64,000 bases of DNA from Cuneatibacter caecimuris (GCF_004216775.1 NZ_SGXF01000002.1:186001-250000), one strand, 5' to 3'; positions 1-9,257 are shown, numbered from the stretch's first letter. Notes: generated by a model not told the origin, from the letters alone. Program-made: numbers and translations.

Positions 1-2235
1 CCGCTCCCAGACCGTTGTCGCCCCCATGTTCACCTCATAAAGCCAGCTGGGGTAATCCTGCTGCAGAAGCAGCGTATAAGCATATTCCGCCAACCCGTTT
101 TCTGTCAGCGCAGGGCAAAGCCAGGGCGTGCCCACGAATCCTGTGGTCAGATGCACGCCGGTCTTCTCCAGATTTCTTTTCAGATCTTTTGCGACCCTTT
201 TGCGCTGTTCGCCTTCCACCAGCCCAAATACCAACGCCAAAACCTGCGCTGTCTGGGTGTTCACCGCCATCCGGCCGTTCGGCGTAATATATTCTTTCCT
301 GATCGCCTCTTTTACTTCTTCCGCCAGCCATCCATACCGGGCCGCATCCCCGGCCTTTCCCAGCGCAGCCGCAGCTTTTGCGGTGAGCAGGGCGGAACAG
401 TGATAATACACAGATGCCACAAATCCGTTTTCCGTACCGCCAAAGCTGCTGGACGGGTCAGGGTTATCCAGAGCCAGCCAGTCTCCAAAATGGAAACCTG
501 TCGTCCACAGCCTTCTGCCCCCATGCCTGTCATCCTGAGAGCGGACGTAGTCCACCCATCCGGTCATATTCCCATATTGTTCCTGCAGCAGCGTCAAATC
601 TCCATAAAAAAGATACATTGTCCAGGGAATCACTGCTGCCGCATCCCCCCAGGCACAGGACCCATGCCTCCCATAATCCGCGGCCGTCTTCCCCGGTTCT
701 CTCAGACGGCAGATCTGCGTCAGCACATCCGGGACCACATGGGGTGCGGAGCCTCCCAGCTCCTCTTGCTCCATCCGCATGTCCCGAAGATACTTTCTGT
801 AAAACGCAGGCGTATACATATGAAAGCTGGCAGTCCCGCAGAATACTTGGGCGTCCCCTGTCCATCCCATGCGTTCATCCCTCTGCGGGCAGTCCGTAGG
901 CACATCCAGGAAATTTCCCCGCTGGCCCCACAAAGTATTTTCCATCAGCCGGTTTACCAGCATGTCCGAGGTTTCCACCCAGCCGGTCCGCATCATTTCT
1001 GAATGGATGACGCAGGCGATAAAGTCTTCCGGATGAATTTCCGTCATTCCTTCCACCTTTACATACCGAAATCCGAAAAAGGTGAAATGAGGCCTGACAT
1101 GTTCCTTTTTTCCTGAGGAAATATAGACCAGTTCCTGCCTGGCTGTGCGCAGGTTATCCCGGTAAAAATTCCCTTCCTGCAGAATTTCTCCAAAAGACAG
1201 TTTTACCTCCGTCCCAGCAGTAACACTGCAGTCAAACTCCACCCAGCCGGTCATCTCCTGGCCAAAATCCAGCACCTTTTCTCCCGCCGGCGTGACAAGC
1301 AGCTGGACCGGCCGTCTTGTCTCTGTAACAGTAACCGGAGGGCTCAGCCTGTCGCGCACATCGCCTTCCGGCCCTTCTGAAGGCTGCGCGGGCAAAAAGC
1401 CATCCATGCAGCAGCCGCAGGTGGCAAACCCTTCCACTTCCTTACGGGCGTCGTATACCTCCCCATCATAAATACTGCTTTGCAGCACAGGAGATGGATG
1501 GCAGAGCCAGGTTCCGTCTGTTCCCAACACAAGTTCCCTGCCGTCCTCCATCCTGATCCGCAGCTCGCAGAGAAGCAGAAATCTGTCTCCGTACAGCTCT
1601 CCCATTTCATCCACAAAGCCGAAACGCCCTTTGTACCAGCCGTTCCCCAGAGAGATTCCCACAGCATTGCCGCCCTCTTTCATAAAAGGAGTAATATCGA
1701 ACGTCACCTGCTGCGCCCAATTCCTGTAATCCGTACAAAAAGGTGTTAATAATTCCCGGCCGCATTTTAACCCGTTTATTTCCACCTCAAAAAGCCCCAG
1801 CCCGCAGACATACGCCCGGGCAGAAGACACTTTCCCGTCCAGAAAAAACTTGCGCAGGAACAAAGGGTGAATATCTTTATCAAAGGGCGGCGTTATCCAG
1901 ACAGCTTCCCATTTTTCTTTTCGTTTTCCCGTTTCAAACCAGGCTGCAGCGCTTTTTGCGGTTTCTCCGTTATCCGCCCACACCTGAATGTCCCAGTAAT
2001 AGCGGGTTCTCGGCTGCAGATCCAGTTCTGCCCTGAAACCCAGGGAAGAGATCTCCTCTCTCCTGCCGCTGTCATAAATCATTGCGGCCATTTCTTCATC
2101 CAAAGATACCCTCAGCCTGGCGGCAGCCTGCTTTTTCCCGGATTCTGCTTCTGCCGTCCAGGTAAAAACCGGATGACTCAGCTCGGCTCCCATTGGATTT
2201 TCCAGATGGTCCACCCGCATATGTGTGATATTCAA
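1..2235 (-). CDS. alpha-L-rhamnosidase, GH78 family (3' end outside the window)
   Basis: The reverse strand is open from a TTG at 2235 to the window edge, giving 745 codons with no stop. The protein starts like other GH78 enzymes (NITHMRVDHLENPMG) and carries the family hallmark CPQRDERMGWTGDAQVF in its middle, then GDWLALD, TGFVGTPWL and, in the last visible codons, ATTVWER. These mark the catalytic (alpha/alpha)6 barrel after the N-terminal beta domains. The enzyme removes terminal alpha-L-rhamnose from plant glycosides or polysaccharides. No signal peptide is seen, so it is probably cytoplasmic. The start is set by GAGGAGGGG at 2242-2250. Only the C-terminal part is missing. It lies 18 bp after scpB and may be co-transcribed with it, though it is functionally unrelated. 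Confidence 0.9.
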   Translation of the reverse strand, partial: MNITHMRVDHLENPMGAELSHPVFTWTAEAESGKKQAAARLRVSLDEEMAAMIYDSGRREEISSLGFRAELDLQPRTRYYWDIQVWADNGETAKSAAAWFETGKRKEKWEAVWITPPFDKDIHPLFLRKFFLDGKVSSARAYVCGLGLFEVEINGLKCGRELLTPFCTDYRNWAQQVTFDITPFMKEGGNAVGISLGNGWYKGRFGFVDEMGELYGDRFLLLCELRIRMEDGRELVLGTDGTWLCHPSPVLQSSIYDGEVYDARKEVEGFATCGCCMDGFLPAQPSEGPEGDVRDRLSPPVTVTETRRPVQLLVTPAGEKVLDFGQEMTGWVEFDCSVTAGTEVKLSFGEILQEGNFYRDNLRTARQELVYISSGKKEHVRPHFTFFGFRYVKVEGMTEIHPEDFIACVIHSEMMRTGWVETSDMLVNRLMENTLWGQRGNFLDVPTDCPQRDERMGWTGDAQVFCGTASFHMYTPAFYRKYLRDMRMEQEELGGSAPHVVPDVLTQICRLREPGKTAADYGRHGSCAWGDAAAVIPWTMYLFYGDLTLLQEQYGNMTGWVDYVRSQDDRHGGRRLWTTGFHFGDWLALDNPDPSSSFGGTENGFVASVYYHCSALLTAKAAAALGKAGDAARYGWLAEEVKEAIRKEYITPNGRMAVNTQTAQVLALVFGLVEGEQRKRVAKDLKRNLEKTGVHLTTGFVGTPWLCPALTENGLAEYAYTLLLQQDYPSWLYEVNMGATTVWER

Positions 2236-2253
2236 TGACAACCCCTCCTCTTT

Positions 2254-2847
2254 TCAGGTTTCCACTTCGATTTCTTCTTCTGCCTCTTCCTTAAATTCCT
2301 CTACCATTTCAGGGCTGGCCTGGGGCAGATCGCCCAGGGAGGAAATCCCAAAACTCCGTAAAAATTCCTCAGTTGTGGCGAAAAGGATCGGCCTGCCGGG
2401 AGCGTCCAGCCTCCCTACTTCTTCGATCAGCCCGTATTCGATCAGCCGGTTTACCGCATGATCGCTCTTTACGCCCCGGATTTTTTCAATTTCAATCCGG
2501 GTGATCGGCTGTTTATAAGCAATGATAGACAAGGTTTCCAGCATGGTTTCCGTCAGCGCCTGCCGTTTTGGCTGTGACGCAACCCGGATCAGCTGCTCAA
2601 AATATTCTTCCTTTGTGCACAGCTGATAGCTGCCTTCCAGCTCCAGGATCTTGATCCCCCGGTCCGCCCGGTCATATTTCAGCATCAGATTCCGGATGAT
2701 CTTCCGCGTAGTCTCCTCGTCGTGCTCAATGGCGGCTGCAATCTTTGACAGTTCCACAGAGTTGCCCATTGTAAATAAAATCGCCTCAATAGCGGCTTCC
2801 AGTCTCTCCAGTTCCACTTCTTCCACTCCTGTCTGCGGGTTAATCAT
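2254..2847 (-). CDS. scpB: segregation and condensation protein B
   Basis: This 197-aa protein has the normal ScpB length and features: an N-terminal winged helix (EAAIEAILFTMGNSVE), the conserved ETLSIIAYKQPITRIEIE stretch at about 95-113, and IRGVKSDHAVNRLIEYGLI in the second winged helix. The tail is very acidic (EEFKEEAEEEIEVE). ScpB dimers bind ScpA and, with SMC, form the bacterial condensin that organises and segregates the chromosome. The start overlaps the end of scpA by 8 bp, so the two are probably translationally coupled and made in matching amounts. Confidence 0.96.
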   Translation of the reverse strand: MINPQTGVEEVELERLEAAIEAILFTMGNSVELSKIAAAIEHDEETTRKIIRNLMLKYDRADRGIKILELEGSYQLCTKEEYFEQLIRVASQPKRQALTETMLETLSIIAYKQPITRIEIEKIRGVKSDHAVNRLIEYGLIEEVGRLDAPGRPILFATTEEFLRSFGISSLGDLPQASPEMVEEFKEEAEEEIEVET

Positions 2848-3628
2848 ATTGCTCCAGATCCTCCTTGCGCAGTTCTATGGTATTGTCCGGATTCCATTCC
2901 AGAAGGATATCCGCAAAAATCTTCTCCTGCGCCACGGACAGCTTGCCGATCTTGATCAGTTCCAGAACAGCCAGAAAAGTCACCACGACCTCCGGCTTTT
3001 CCCGCGACTGCTCCAACAGGCTGCGGAAGCTGAACCGCGGGCTTTTCTGCGCATAATCGATCACATGCAGCAGCTTGTCCGACAGCCTCACCGGATCTTT
3101 GCGGATATTTCCGAAAGAACTGCGGATCGGATCGATCTTATCCTCCCTGCGCTGCATCACCTGCCGGAAAATATCCTCCAGTTTCCGCAGGGTCAGCCCG
3201 TCCAGCAGCCGGTTCAGATCCACCGGTTCCTCATATTTCGCCACCTCCGGCGGTACGGTGGGCGGCTTGTACAGATGCTGGCCGGCGTCTGTCAGCCGGT
3301 CTTTCAGCTCCTGGGCCATGGCTTTATACATTTTATACTCCAGCAGGCGCTCTACCAGTTCTTCTCTGGGATCGATCTCCTCTCCCTCTTCATCCTCATC
3401 CGGCGGCAGCAGCATTCTGGATTTGATATCCAGCAAAGTAGCCGCCATCACCAGAAATTCGCTGATCACATCCAGATCCTGATGGTCCATGGCGTTTACA
3501 TATTCCATGTACTGCGCCGTGATCTCCACAATCGGAATATCATAAATGTCTATTTTATTTTTATCAATGAGATGCAGAAGCAGGTCCAGCGGGCCTTCAA
3601 ACATCTCCAGTTTGACAGAAATTCCCAT
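2840..3628 (-). CDS. scpA: segregation and condensation protein A
   Basis: A 262-aa kleisin. The N-terminus has the family signature VKLEMFEGPLDLLLHLIDKN followed by KIDIYDIPIVEIT, and the region around residue 70 reads LVMAATLLDIKSRMLLP, all typical of ScpA. The C-terminal winged helix (VTFLAVLELIKIGKLSV) should bind the SMC head. It bridges SMC and ScpB. It begins 2 bp after the phosphoesterase gene and overlaps scpB, so it sits inside one minus-strand operon with dacB/dacF-like, phosphoesterase and scpB genes. Confidence 0.96.
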   Translation of the reverse strand: MGISVKLEMFEGPLDLLLHLIDKNKIDIYDIPIVEITAQYMEYVNAMDHQDLDVISEFLVMAATLLDIKSRMLLPPDEDEEGEEIDPREELVERLLEYKMYKAMAQELKDRLTDAGQHLYKPPTVPPEVAKYEEPVDLNRLLDGLTLRKLEDIFRQVMQRREDKIDPIRSSFGNIRKDPVRLSDKLLHVIDYAQKSPRFSFRSLLEQSREKPEVVVTFLAVLELIKIGKLSVAQEKIFADILLEWNPDNTIELRKEDLEQYD

Positions 3629-3630
3629 TT

Positions 3631-4509
3631 TTATTCCTTTCGCAGTTCCACTGAAATCAAGGTAGGTCTATTGTTCAGCCGGATATTGATCGAATGCGTG
3701 CCCAGCCCCGCGCTGACAATCATCCGGCTGCCGCCGTATTCATAAAGCCCCCTGTCCCACTTGGGAAACATCTGATACTGGGGGGACATCAGTCCGCCGA
3801 CGCCGGGGAGCCGTATGGTTCCTCCGTGAAAATGGCCGGACAGCACCAGGTCCGCGCCCCATCGGGCATAATTGGGAAAATAGAGAGGCGAATGGGCCAG
3901 CAGGATCTGATAGTCACCCTTTTCTTTGCAGCAGGGCCCCAGCCTTTCTTCCACATAACCGTCTTCCATAGGCTCTGTCTTAAATTTGGCTGTATAAAAC
4001 CGTTCGTCCAGATCCAGCCCGCTGATCAGCACTCTTCCATGGGGCTGAGGTATCGCCACTGTTTCATCCTCCAGATAACAAACGCCCTGTTTTCTCAAAA
4101 ATGCAGAAAAACGGCTGTACCAGCCGGGGTATTCCTCTTCCTGACGTTTCATCCGCAGCTCATGATTTCCGCTTCCGTAATACACAGGAAATTCTGCCGC
4201 CAGTCCGGCCAGAAGACTTTCACAGACCTGAAAATCACCATTTTTCCAGGGTTTTACTGTCATCATATCTCCTGCCAGCAGCACGAAATCTGGTGTTTCC
4301 TCTCTCACAGCCCGCAGCAGCTCTTCGTTGTCCTCTCCAAAACTCCAGTCGTGCAGATCAGACAACACCACAAATTTAACAGGTCCTTCCACAGCAGCAG
4401 TATAAAACTGCCAGCGGCAGACTTCAAAATGCCGCCGTTCATATGCAGATCTGGCCAACAGCATAACTCCCGCCGCTGCCGCCCCGCCCAGCAACCAGTA
4501 CCAAATCAT
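3631..4509 (-). CDS. membrane-anchored calcineurin-type metallophosphoesterase
   Basis: A 292-aa protein with one N-terminal membrane segment (WYWLLGGAAAAGVMLLA) followed by a metallophosphoesterase domain. All five metal motifs are visible: SDLHDWSFG, AGDMM, GSGNHE, LLAHSP and SGHFHGG. The layout resembles YkuE/YaeI-like phosphodiesterases, which act on lipids such as UDP-diacylglucosamine in other bacteria. The substrate here cannot be read from the sequence. It is probably anchored with the catalytic domain at the membrane surface. It is tightly packed (2 bp) before scpA and 63 bp after the carboxypeptidase gene. Confidence 0.88.
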   Translation of the reverse strand: MIWYWLLGGAAAAGVMLLARSAYERRHFEVCRWQFYTAAVEGPVKFVVLSDLHDWSFGEDNEELLRAVREETPDFVLLAGDMMTVKPWKNGDFQVCESLLAGLAAEFPVYYGSGNHELRMKRQEEEYPGWYSRFSAFLRKQGVCYLEDETVAIPQPHGRVLISGLDLDERFYTAKFKTEPMEDGYVEERLGPCCKEKGDYQILLAHSPLYFPNYARWGADLVLSGHFHGGTIRLPGVGGLMSPQYQMFPKWDRGLYEYGGSRMIVSAGLGTHSINIRLNNRPTLISVELRKE

Positions 4510-4572
4510 TTATTCTCTCCTCACAGGCGCGTCTCAAAAAGGCGCGCCTGCATCTTTGTCCCGTCATCGCGC

Positions 4573-5853
4573 TCACACCAGAAACCGGTCCAGCACCTTT
4601 CCAAGGTAATCCATCAGGCCAGCTTCCTCCACTGCCTCTGCCGCCAGCACCTCCCGGTGCCCCACTGTTTTCCCGTTCAGCGTGTATTCCAGGCTTCCCA
4701 GCACATCGCCTTCCTGAATCGGCGCTTCGATCTGTTCTTTAAAAACCAGGTTTCTCTCCATCCCGGAAAAATCCTCCCCGCTGGTGCTCAGATAAGAAAA
4801 CGGCTCTCCGTATTTGCAGTTCACCTGCTCCTTCACACCGTTTAGAACCGGAACAGGCTCCAGCGCAGGAGGCTCCGCGTCCTGGTAAAGCTTACAGTTG
4901 GCGTACCCGTAATTCAGCAGCGTGGCGGCTTCTGAGAACCGGATTTTATAATCCGGAGCAGCCATAATCACAGCGATCAGTTCCACTCCGCCTCGCTCCG
5001 CCGTAGCTGATACACAGTATTTGGCAAGGCTGGTGGAGCCTGTCTTCAGCCCGTTGCAGCCGTCAAACTGCTTCAGCAGCTTATTGGTATTCGCCAGGCC
5101 GAACTCTTTTGTCCCCTGAGCCGTTACATGGGTGATATTTTCCATCCAGATGCTGGAATATGTATGGATCTGCGGGTATTTCGTCACCAGTTCCCGGGAC
5201 ATTACCGCCACATCTCTGGCTGAGGTCAGATGGGTTTCTGAATCTGTGAGGCCGCAGCAGTCTTCAAAATGTGTGCTGCTCATCCCAAGCCCCGCGGCCC
5301 TGGCGTTCATCTGGCTGACAAATTCAGTCTCACTGCCGCAGATGTATTCGGCCATCGCCACAGAGGCATCATTGCCTGAGGCCACCACAATACATTTGAT
5401 CAGGGTCTCCACTGTCTGTTTCTCCCCCTCTTCCAGGAATACCTGGGAACCCCCCATGGATTTCGCATGGGCGCTGGTGGTCACCTCGTCCGTCAGCTGA
5501 ATCTTCCCCTCTGCCAGCGCGTCAAAAATCAAGATCAGTGTCATAATCTTTGTGATGCTGGCCGGCCTCAGCCTCACATCCGCATCCTTTTCATAAATCA
5601 CCGTACCGGTGCTGGCCTCCATGAGCAGGGCGCTCCGCGCCGTCACCCCCAGCGCTGCCGATTCTTTTCCTGTCCCTGTCTCCGCAGGGACTGTTCCTTC
5701 CGCCCCTGTCTCTGCCTGCGCGGCCGCCGCAACCGCCGCATCTTTCCCGCCGTCCAGCAAGCCCTGATCCATATCCGCCTGACCGGCCATCACCTGTATT
5801 GTACACAGCCAGACAGCCAGCAGCAGACTGGTCAGCCTTCTAATTTTTTTCAT
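4573..5853 (-). CDS. D-alanyl-D-alanine carboxypeptidase (peptidase S11, DacB/DacF type)
   Basis: The enzyme trims the terminal D-Ala of peptidoglycan pentapeptides outside the membrane. The catalytic triad motifs are present: SITK (SxxK serine/lysine), SGN in VVASGNDAS, and KTG in NGLKTGST. A PBP5_C-like beta domain follows, and the protein ends in an amphipathic helix (MDYLGKVLDRFLV) that would hold it on the membrane. I start it at the ATG at 5853, which gives a clean signal peptide (MKKIRRLTSLLLAVWLC) and an AGGG site 7 bp upstream. The longer frame from 5937 would begin inside the promoter at 5909-5937. Adjacency to scpA-scpB recalls dacB in Bacillus, but DacF is equally possible, so no symbol is given. 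426 aa. Confidence 0.93.
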   Translation of the reverse strand: MKKIRRLTSLLLAVWLCTIQVMAGQADMDQGLLDGGKDAAVAAAAQAETGAEGTVPAETGTGKESAALGVTARSALLMEASTGTVIYEKDADVRLRPASITKIMTLILIFDALAEGKIQLTDEVTTSAHAKSMGGSQVFLEEGEKQTVETLIKCIVVASGNDASVAMAEYICGSETEFVSQMNARAAGLGMSSTHFEDCCGLTDSETHLTSARDVAVMSRELVTKYPQIHTYSSIWMENITHVTAQGTKEFGLANTNKLLKQFDGCNGLKTGSTSLAKYCVSATAERGGVELIAVIMAAPDYKIRFSEAATLLNYGYANCKLYQDAEPPALEPVPVLNGVKEQVNCKYGEPFSYLSTSGEDFSGMERNLVFKEQIEAPIQEGDVLGSLEYTLNGKTVGHREVLAAEAVEEAGLMDYLGKVLDRFLV

Positions 5854-5908
5854 CTGATCCCTCACTGCTTTTTTTACTATCTTAAGCAGCATGGATACAG
5901 GATATGCT

Positions 5909-5937
5909 ATTGTATCATATTTTTCAAACATTTTCAA
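5909..5937 (-). promoter_or_regulatory. sigma-A promoter of the carboxypeptidase-scpAB operon
   Basis: On the minus strand TTGAAA (5937-5932), a 17-bp spacer and TACAAT (5914-5909) stand about 56 bp before the chosen carboxypeptidase start. It is divergent from the promoter of the DAHP synthase gene. Confidence 0.7.
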
Positions 5938-5955
5938 ATATTTTGTTCAAGGTCA

Positions 5956-5984
5956 TTGACACAGAGGCAACGTACTTTTATAAT
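5956..5984 (+). promoter_or_regulatory. consensus sigma-A promoter of the DAHP synthase gene
   Basis: A perfect TTGACA (5956-5961), 17-bp spacer and perfect TATAAT (5979-5984). The predicted leader to the ATG at 6055 is only about 60 nt, which leaves no room for a T-box or long attenuator. Confidence 0.85.
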
Positions 5985-6054
5985 AAAGTGATTGATTTTG
6001 TACTTTACCGTATGAAATCAGAATTTGCTTACAGACGAGAATAAAGGAGTCATT

Positions 6055-7083
6055 ATGTCATTCACATTTATTAAAAAGTTACCTACCCCGGAAGAAATCA
6101 AAGAATTGTATCCCCTGGCGCAGAAACTGGCCGACCAGAAGGCACAGCGGGATCTGATGATCCGCGATGTCTTTACAGGCGTCAGCGATAAATTCCTGGT
6201 CATTATCGGCCCCTGCTCGGCGGATAATGAGACCGCAGTGCTGGACTACATGTGCAGGCTGAAAAAGATTCAGGAAAAAACTGCCGACAGGCTGCTGATT
6301 GTTCCCAGAGTTTATACCAACAAACCGCGTACCACGGGCCTTGGGTATAAAGGCATGCTCCACCAGCCCGATCCGGAAGGCAAGCCCGATATGCTGGCAG
6401 GCATCGTAGCCATCCGCAATCTCCACATCCATGTGCTGGAGGAAACCGGGATGAGCGCCGCTGACGAAATGCTGTACCCGGAAAACTACCGTTATCTCTC
6501 CGATCTGCTCTCCTATGTGGCCGTAGGAGCCCGTTCTGTGGAAAACCAGCAGCACCGGCTTACCGCCAGCGGCATGGATGTAGCCGTAGGCATGAAGAAC
6601 CCTACCAGCGGCGATTTTTCCGTCATGCTGAATTCCGTAGTGGCAGCTCAGAGCAAACATACCTTTATTTACCGTGCCTGGGAGGTGGAGACAGACGGCA
6701 ATCCGCTGGCCCATACCATCCTTCGGGGCGCCGTGAACAAGCATGGACAGGCCATTCCAAACTACCATTATGAGGATCTGGTGCGGCTGATGGATATGTA
6801 CGCCCAGCAGGATTTGAAAAATCCGGCCTGCATCGTGGACGCCAATCATTCCAATTCCAATAAGCTGCATATGGAGCAGATCCGCATTGTGAAAGAGGTC
6901 CTCCACAGCCGCACCCATTCCGATGAGGTAAAAAATCTGGTAAAAGGCGTGATGATCGAAAGCTACATTGAAGGAGGCTGCCAGAAGGTAGGCGGACATC
7001 TTTACGGACAGTCCATCACCGATCCCTGCCTCTCCTGGGAAGATTCCGAACGGCTTTTGCTGGAAATCGCGGACAGGGTGTAA
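6055..7083 (+). CDS. aroF: 3-deoxy-7-phosphoheptulonate synthase (class I DAHP synthase)
   Basis: Catalyses the first step of the shikimate pathway, phosphoenolpyruvate plus erythrose-4-phosphate to DAHP. Family motifs are plain: IIGPCSADN, PRVYTNKPRTTGLGYKG, GARSVENQQHR, GMKNPTSGD, DANHSNSNK, and EGGCQKVGGHLYGQSITDPC near the end. It is the AroF/AroG/AroH type that usually has an N-terminal regulatory arm. Which aromatic amino acid inhibits it cannot be told. The start is the ATG at 6055 behind AAAGGAG. An upstream in-frame codon exists but has no ribosome site. 342 aa, single-gene transcription unit with its own consensus promoter and a strong downstream hairpin. Confidence 0.95.
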   Translation: MSFTFIKKLPTPEEIKELYPLAQKLADQKAQRDLMIRDVFTGVSDKFLVIIGPCSADNETAVLDYMCRLKKIQEKTADRLLIVPRVYTNKPRTTGLGYKGMLHQPDPEGKPDMLAGIVAIRNLHIHVLEETGMSAADEMLYPENYRYLSDLLSYVAVGARSVENQQHRLTASGMDVAVGMKNPTSGDFSVMLNSVVAAQSKHTFIYRAWEVETDGNPLAHTILRGAVNKHGQAIPNYHYEDLVRLMDMYAQQDLKNPACIVDANHSNSNKLHMEQIRIVKEVLHSRTHSDEVKNLVKGVMIESYIEGGCQKVGGHLYGQSITDPCLSWEDSERLLLEIADRV

Positions 7084-7090
7084 CTGATCA

Positions 7091-7225
7091 GCAATAAAGC
7101 GTGCGGCGAGCCGGACTCTTTCGTCGAAGCGCGGTCGCTTCAGCGGCCATATTTCCTTAGCGCGTAGTGCGATCCCCCGGAGGGTTTTATTGCATAGGGA
7201 ACGCAGTTTCCTATGCAATAAAAAT
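7091..7225 (+). repeat. dispersed intergenic repeat family A, copy 1
   Basis: This stretch shares long runs with other gaps in the window, for example GTGCGATCCCCCGGAGGGTT and GGGAACGCAGTTTCCTAT with the copy at 18901-19015, and GAAGCGCGGTCGCTT with the inverted copy at 53098-53170. It ends in a 14-bp perfect stem (7185-7198 with 7210-7223). Every sequence difference seen in that stem against copy 2 is matched on the other arm except one. It also contains GCCATATTTCCTTA, found in copies 3 and 4. Confidence 0.8.
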
Positions 7226-7226
7226 A

Positions 7227-7268
7227 AACCGGCATAGCTTTGACAACACCGCTCTAGCTATGCCGGTT
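7227..7268. terminator. 13-bp stem-loop between convergent genes
   Basis: AACCGGCATAGCT (7227-7239) pairs perfectly with AGCTATGCCGGTT (7256-7268) around a 16-nt loop and is followed by TCTTTG. It probably helps end transcription from the DAHP synthase gene on one side and the minus-strand gene on the other. The U tract is weak. Confidence 0.55.
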
Positions 7269-7309
7269 CTTTGTATGGATCTTAATTTGCTTCCATTGCT
7301 GCTTTGATT

Positions 7310-7558
7310 TCAGAATAGGGCAGCATAGAATTTTATAATTCCAGGTTTCCCTTCCTTATACGCACGCAGCAAATTAATAAGCCTGGGACAATCCCGTCCC
7401 CAGATTTCCGGTACCCGCACAATAATTCCGCGTTCTCCCATCTGCTCCCGGATACAGGTCTCACAGGCAAGCTTGAGCTGGCCATAAGAGCCTGCAGCCC
7501 TGGGCCCATCCTGCTCATAATGCGGTTTCTCCAGCGCGCCGCCAATATACAAAACAAG
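7310..7558 (-). pseudogene. remnant of an SDR-type sugar-nucleotide reductase
   Basis: About 75 codons read as a short-chain dehydrogenase/epimerase fragment: YIGGALEKPHYEQDG, then SYGQLKLACE (the Tyr-xxx-Lys region of RmlD/GalE-like enzymes), then GIIVRVPEIWGRD. No Rossmann start and no C-terminal domain are present, and there is no ribosome site. It begins in frame directly after the TAA of the gene at 7559-9157. It looks like a piece left by deletion. A small independent protein is unlikely. Confidence 0.5.
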
Positions 7559-9157
7559 TTACTGCAGCAATTCTTTCCAGTTCCCGGATCGAATAATCTC
7601 CCGGTAATACTCCAGCTCCTCGCCTATGATCTCGTCAATCACCTGCATGCCCAGCACTTCCACAGGGGCCTTATCATCTGTCAGAATCAGGCTCCCGCCC
7701 CGCACAGGCTCCAGTCCCGATGCTACCTGCTGCATCATGCGGTTCAGCTGGCCGTCCTCCGGCTGCCCGTTTCTCAGGGCCTCATCCAGCCGCTCCAGCA
7801 TTTTGCTGTCAGTGCAGGCAAAGAGTTCAATATTAAATCCGTTGGCGGTAGGAATCTGCACCACGTCCGGGAACACCGAAGCCACGGTGTCCGCCAGATA
7901 GTCATTGATGGCTCCTTCCTTGCCGGAGCGCATATTCATATTCACCACCATCACACCGTTTTCCGTCAGATGCTCTTTTACTTCAGTAAAAAATTCCCGG
8001 CTGGACATCTGAAACGGTATTGTAATATCCTGATAGGCGTCCACCAGAATCACATCATATTTTCCGGCTCCCTGGAGGAAAGCCCTGCCATCCGCCACCG
8101 TCACCTTCACTTCTTCCGGCAGCTCAAAATATTCCCTGGCCAAGGCTGCGATTTTTTCATCAATCTCCACGCCTTCTGCTTTGATTCCCGGAAAATACCT
8201 GGTGCACATGGTAGCGTAAGTGCCTGTACCCATGCCCAGCACCAGGACTTCCGCCTCATCTGCTTTTCCGGACATCAAAGGCGCTGCCAGCGCGTAATCA
8301 TAGTACATGCCGGTGAGCTGGCCGTCCTTGCGCATCATGGACTGGACCCCTGCCAGCACATTGGTGGAGAGCACCACGCTGTCCGGATTATCCTGCACCT
8401 GCAGATAATTATAAATAGATTCATCCTCATAAACCAGGTTATTTGCCCAGAAAGCAAAACTGTAATCCGCGGAAAAGAAAGAACTGACAATCAGCACAGC
8501 AGCAGCGGCGCCGCAGGCAATCACTCTTCGTTTCGCCGTAACAAAATAAAGAACGGAGAGTAGCAGCAGTACAGCGGCAAAGATTAAAAAGGTAGCTGCA
8601 GTTCCGAAAGCAGGAATGGTTACAAAAGTAGGCAAAAACGTTCCGATAATGCTCCCGATGGTGTTTAAAGCTCCCAAGCGCCCCACCACTGCACCGTTGT
8701 TCTCCAGATCCTGCACTGTATATTTTACCAGGGAAGGCGTCACAGTGCCCAACAGCATCAGGGGAAAAACAAACAGCACCAGGCAGCTGGCCAGAGACGC
8801 CCAAACAAGAAAGTTATGGCTTACAAAGGAAGCGATCAGCAGGGAAATTCCCGCTATGATATATTTTCCCACAAAAGGGATCAGGCCGATCCAGACCGCC
8901 GCAATCAGCAGCCTGAAATACAGCTTGCCCGGATCAGGGTTTTTGTCCGCGGCCCTGCCTCCCCAAACATTGCCCAAAGCCATGGCAATCATAATTGCAC
9001 CGATAATTACTGTCCACACGATCTGGGAAGAACTAAAATAAGGCGCAAGCAGCCTGCTCGCGCCCAGTTCTACCGCCATGACGGACATCCCGGAAAAAAA
9101 TTCCGTGGCATACAGAAAATACCGGTTATTTAAAATGGTCTTTTTTTCTGTCGTCAT
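7559..9157 (-). CDS. polytopic membrane protein fused to a spermidine-synthase-like domain
   Basis: A 532-aa two-part protein. Residues about 10-220 form six or seven hydrophobic helices like a half transporter (FFSGMSVMAVELGASRLLAP opens it). Residues about 240-520 are a class I methyltransferase/aminopropyltransferase fold with VLVLGMGTGTYATMC, GVEIDEK, VADGRAFL and ILVDAYQD. This is the known fused MFS/spermidine synthase family, whose reaction is not settled; many members lack a proven polyamine role. The ATG at 9157 follows AAGGAG. It lies 100 bp after the GT2 gene and may belong to the same envelope-related unit. Confidence 0.85.
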   Translation of the reverse strand: MTTEKKTILNNRYFLYATEFFSGMSVMAVELGASRLLAPYFSSSQIVWTVIIGAIMIAMALGNVWGGRAADKNPDPGKLYFRLLIAAVWIGLIPFVGKYIIAGISLLIASFVSHNFLVWASLASCLVLFVFPLMLLGTVTPSLVKYTVQDLENNGAVVGRLGALNTIGSIIGTFLPTFVTIPAFGTAATFLIFAAVLLLLSVLYFVTAKRRVIACGAAAAVLIVSSFFSADYSFAFWANNLVYEDESIYNYLQVQDNPDSVVLSTNVLAGVQSMMRKDGQLTGMYYDYALAAPLMSGKADEAEVLVLGMGTGTYATMCTRYFPGIKAEGVEIDEKIAALAREYFELPEEVKVTVADGRAFLQGAGKYDVILVDAYQDITIPFQMSSREFFTEVKEHLTENGVMVVNMNMRSGKEGAINDYLADTVASVFPDVVQIPTANGFNIELFACTDSKMLERLDEALRNGQPEDGQLNRMMQQVASGLEPVRGGSLILTDDKAPVEVLGMQVIDEIIGEELEYYREIIRSGNWKELLQ

Positions 9158-9257
9158 ACTGCGATACTCCTTATTTTTTTATTCAGCTCGTGCGTCTCCA
9201 TAAAAGCAGATGGAAACGCCGTCCGGTTCAATTCACTATAATTATATTAAAAACCGG

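Noticed and set aside
5854-5937. Longer N-terminus of the D,D-carboxypeptidase
   Set aside because: It would place the start codon in the promoter and put 28 residues before a normal signal peptide.
5985-6054. T-box or aromatic amino acid attenuator before the DAHP synthase gene
   Set aside because: The leader is about 60 nt and has no specifier or terminator stem.
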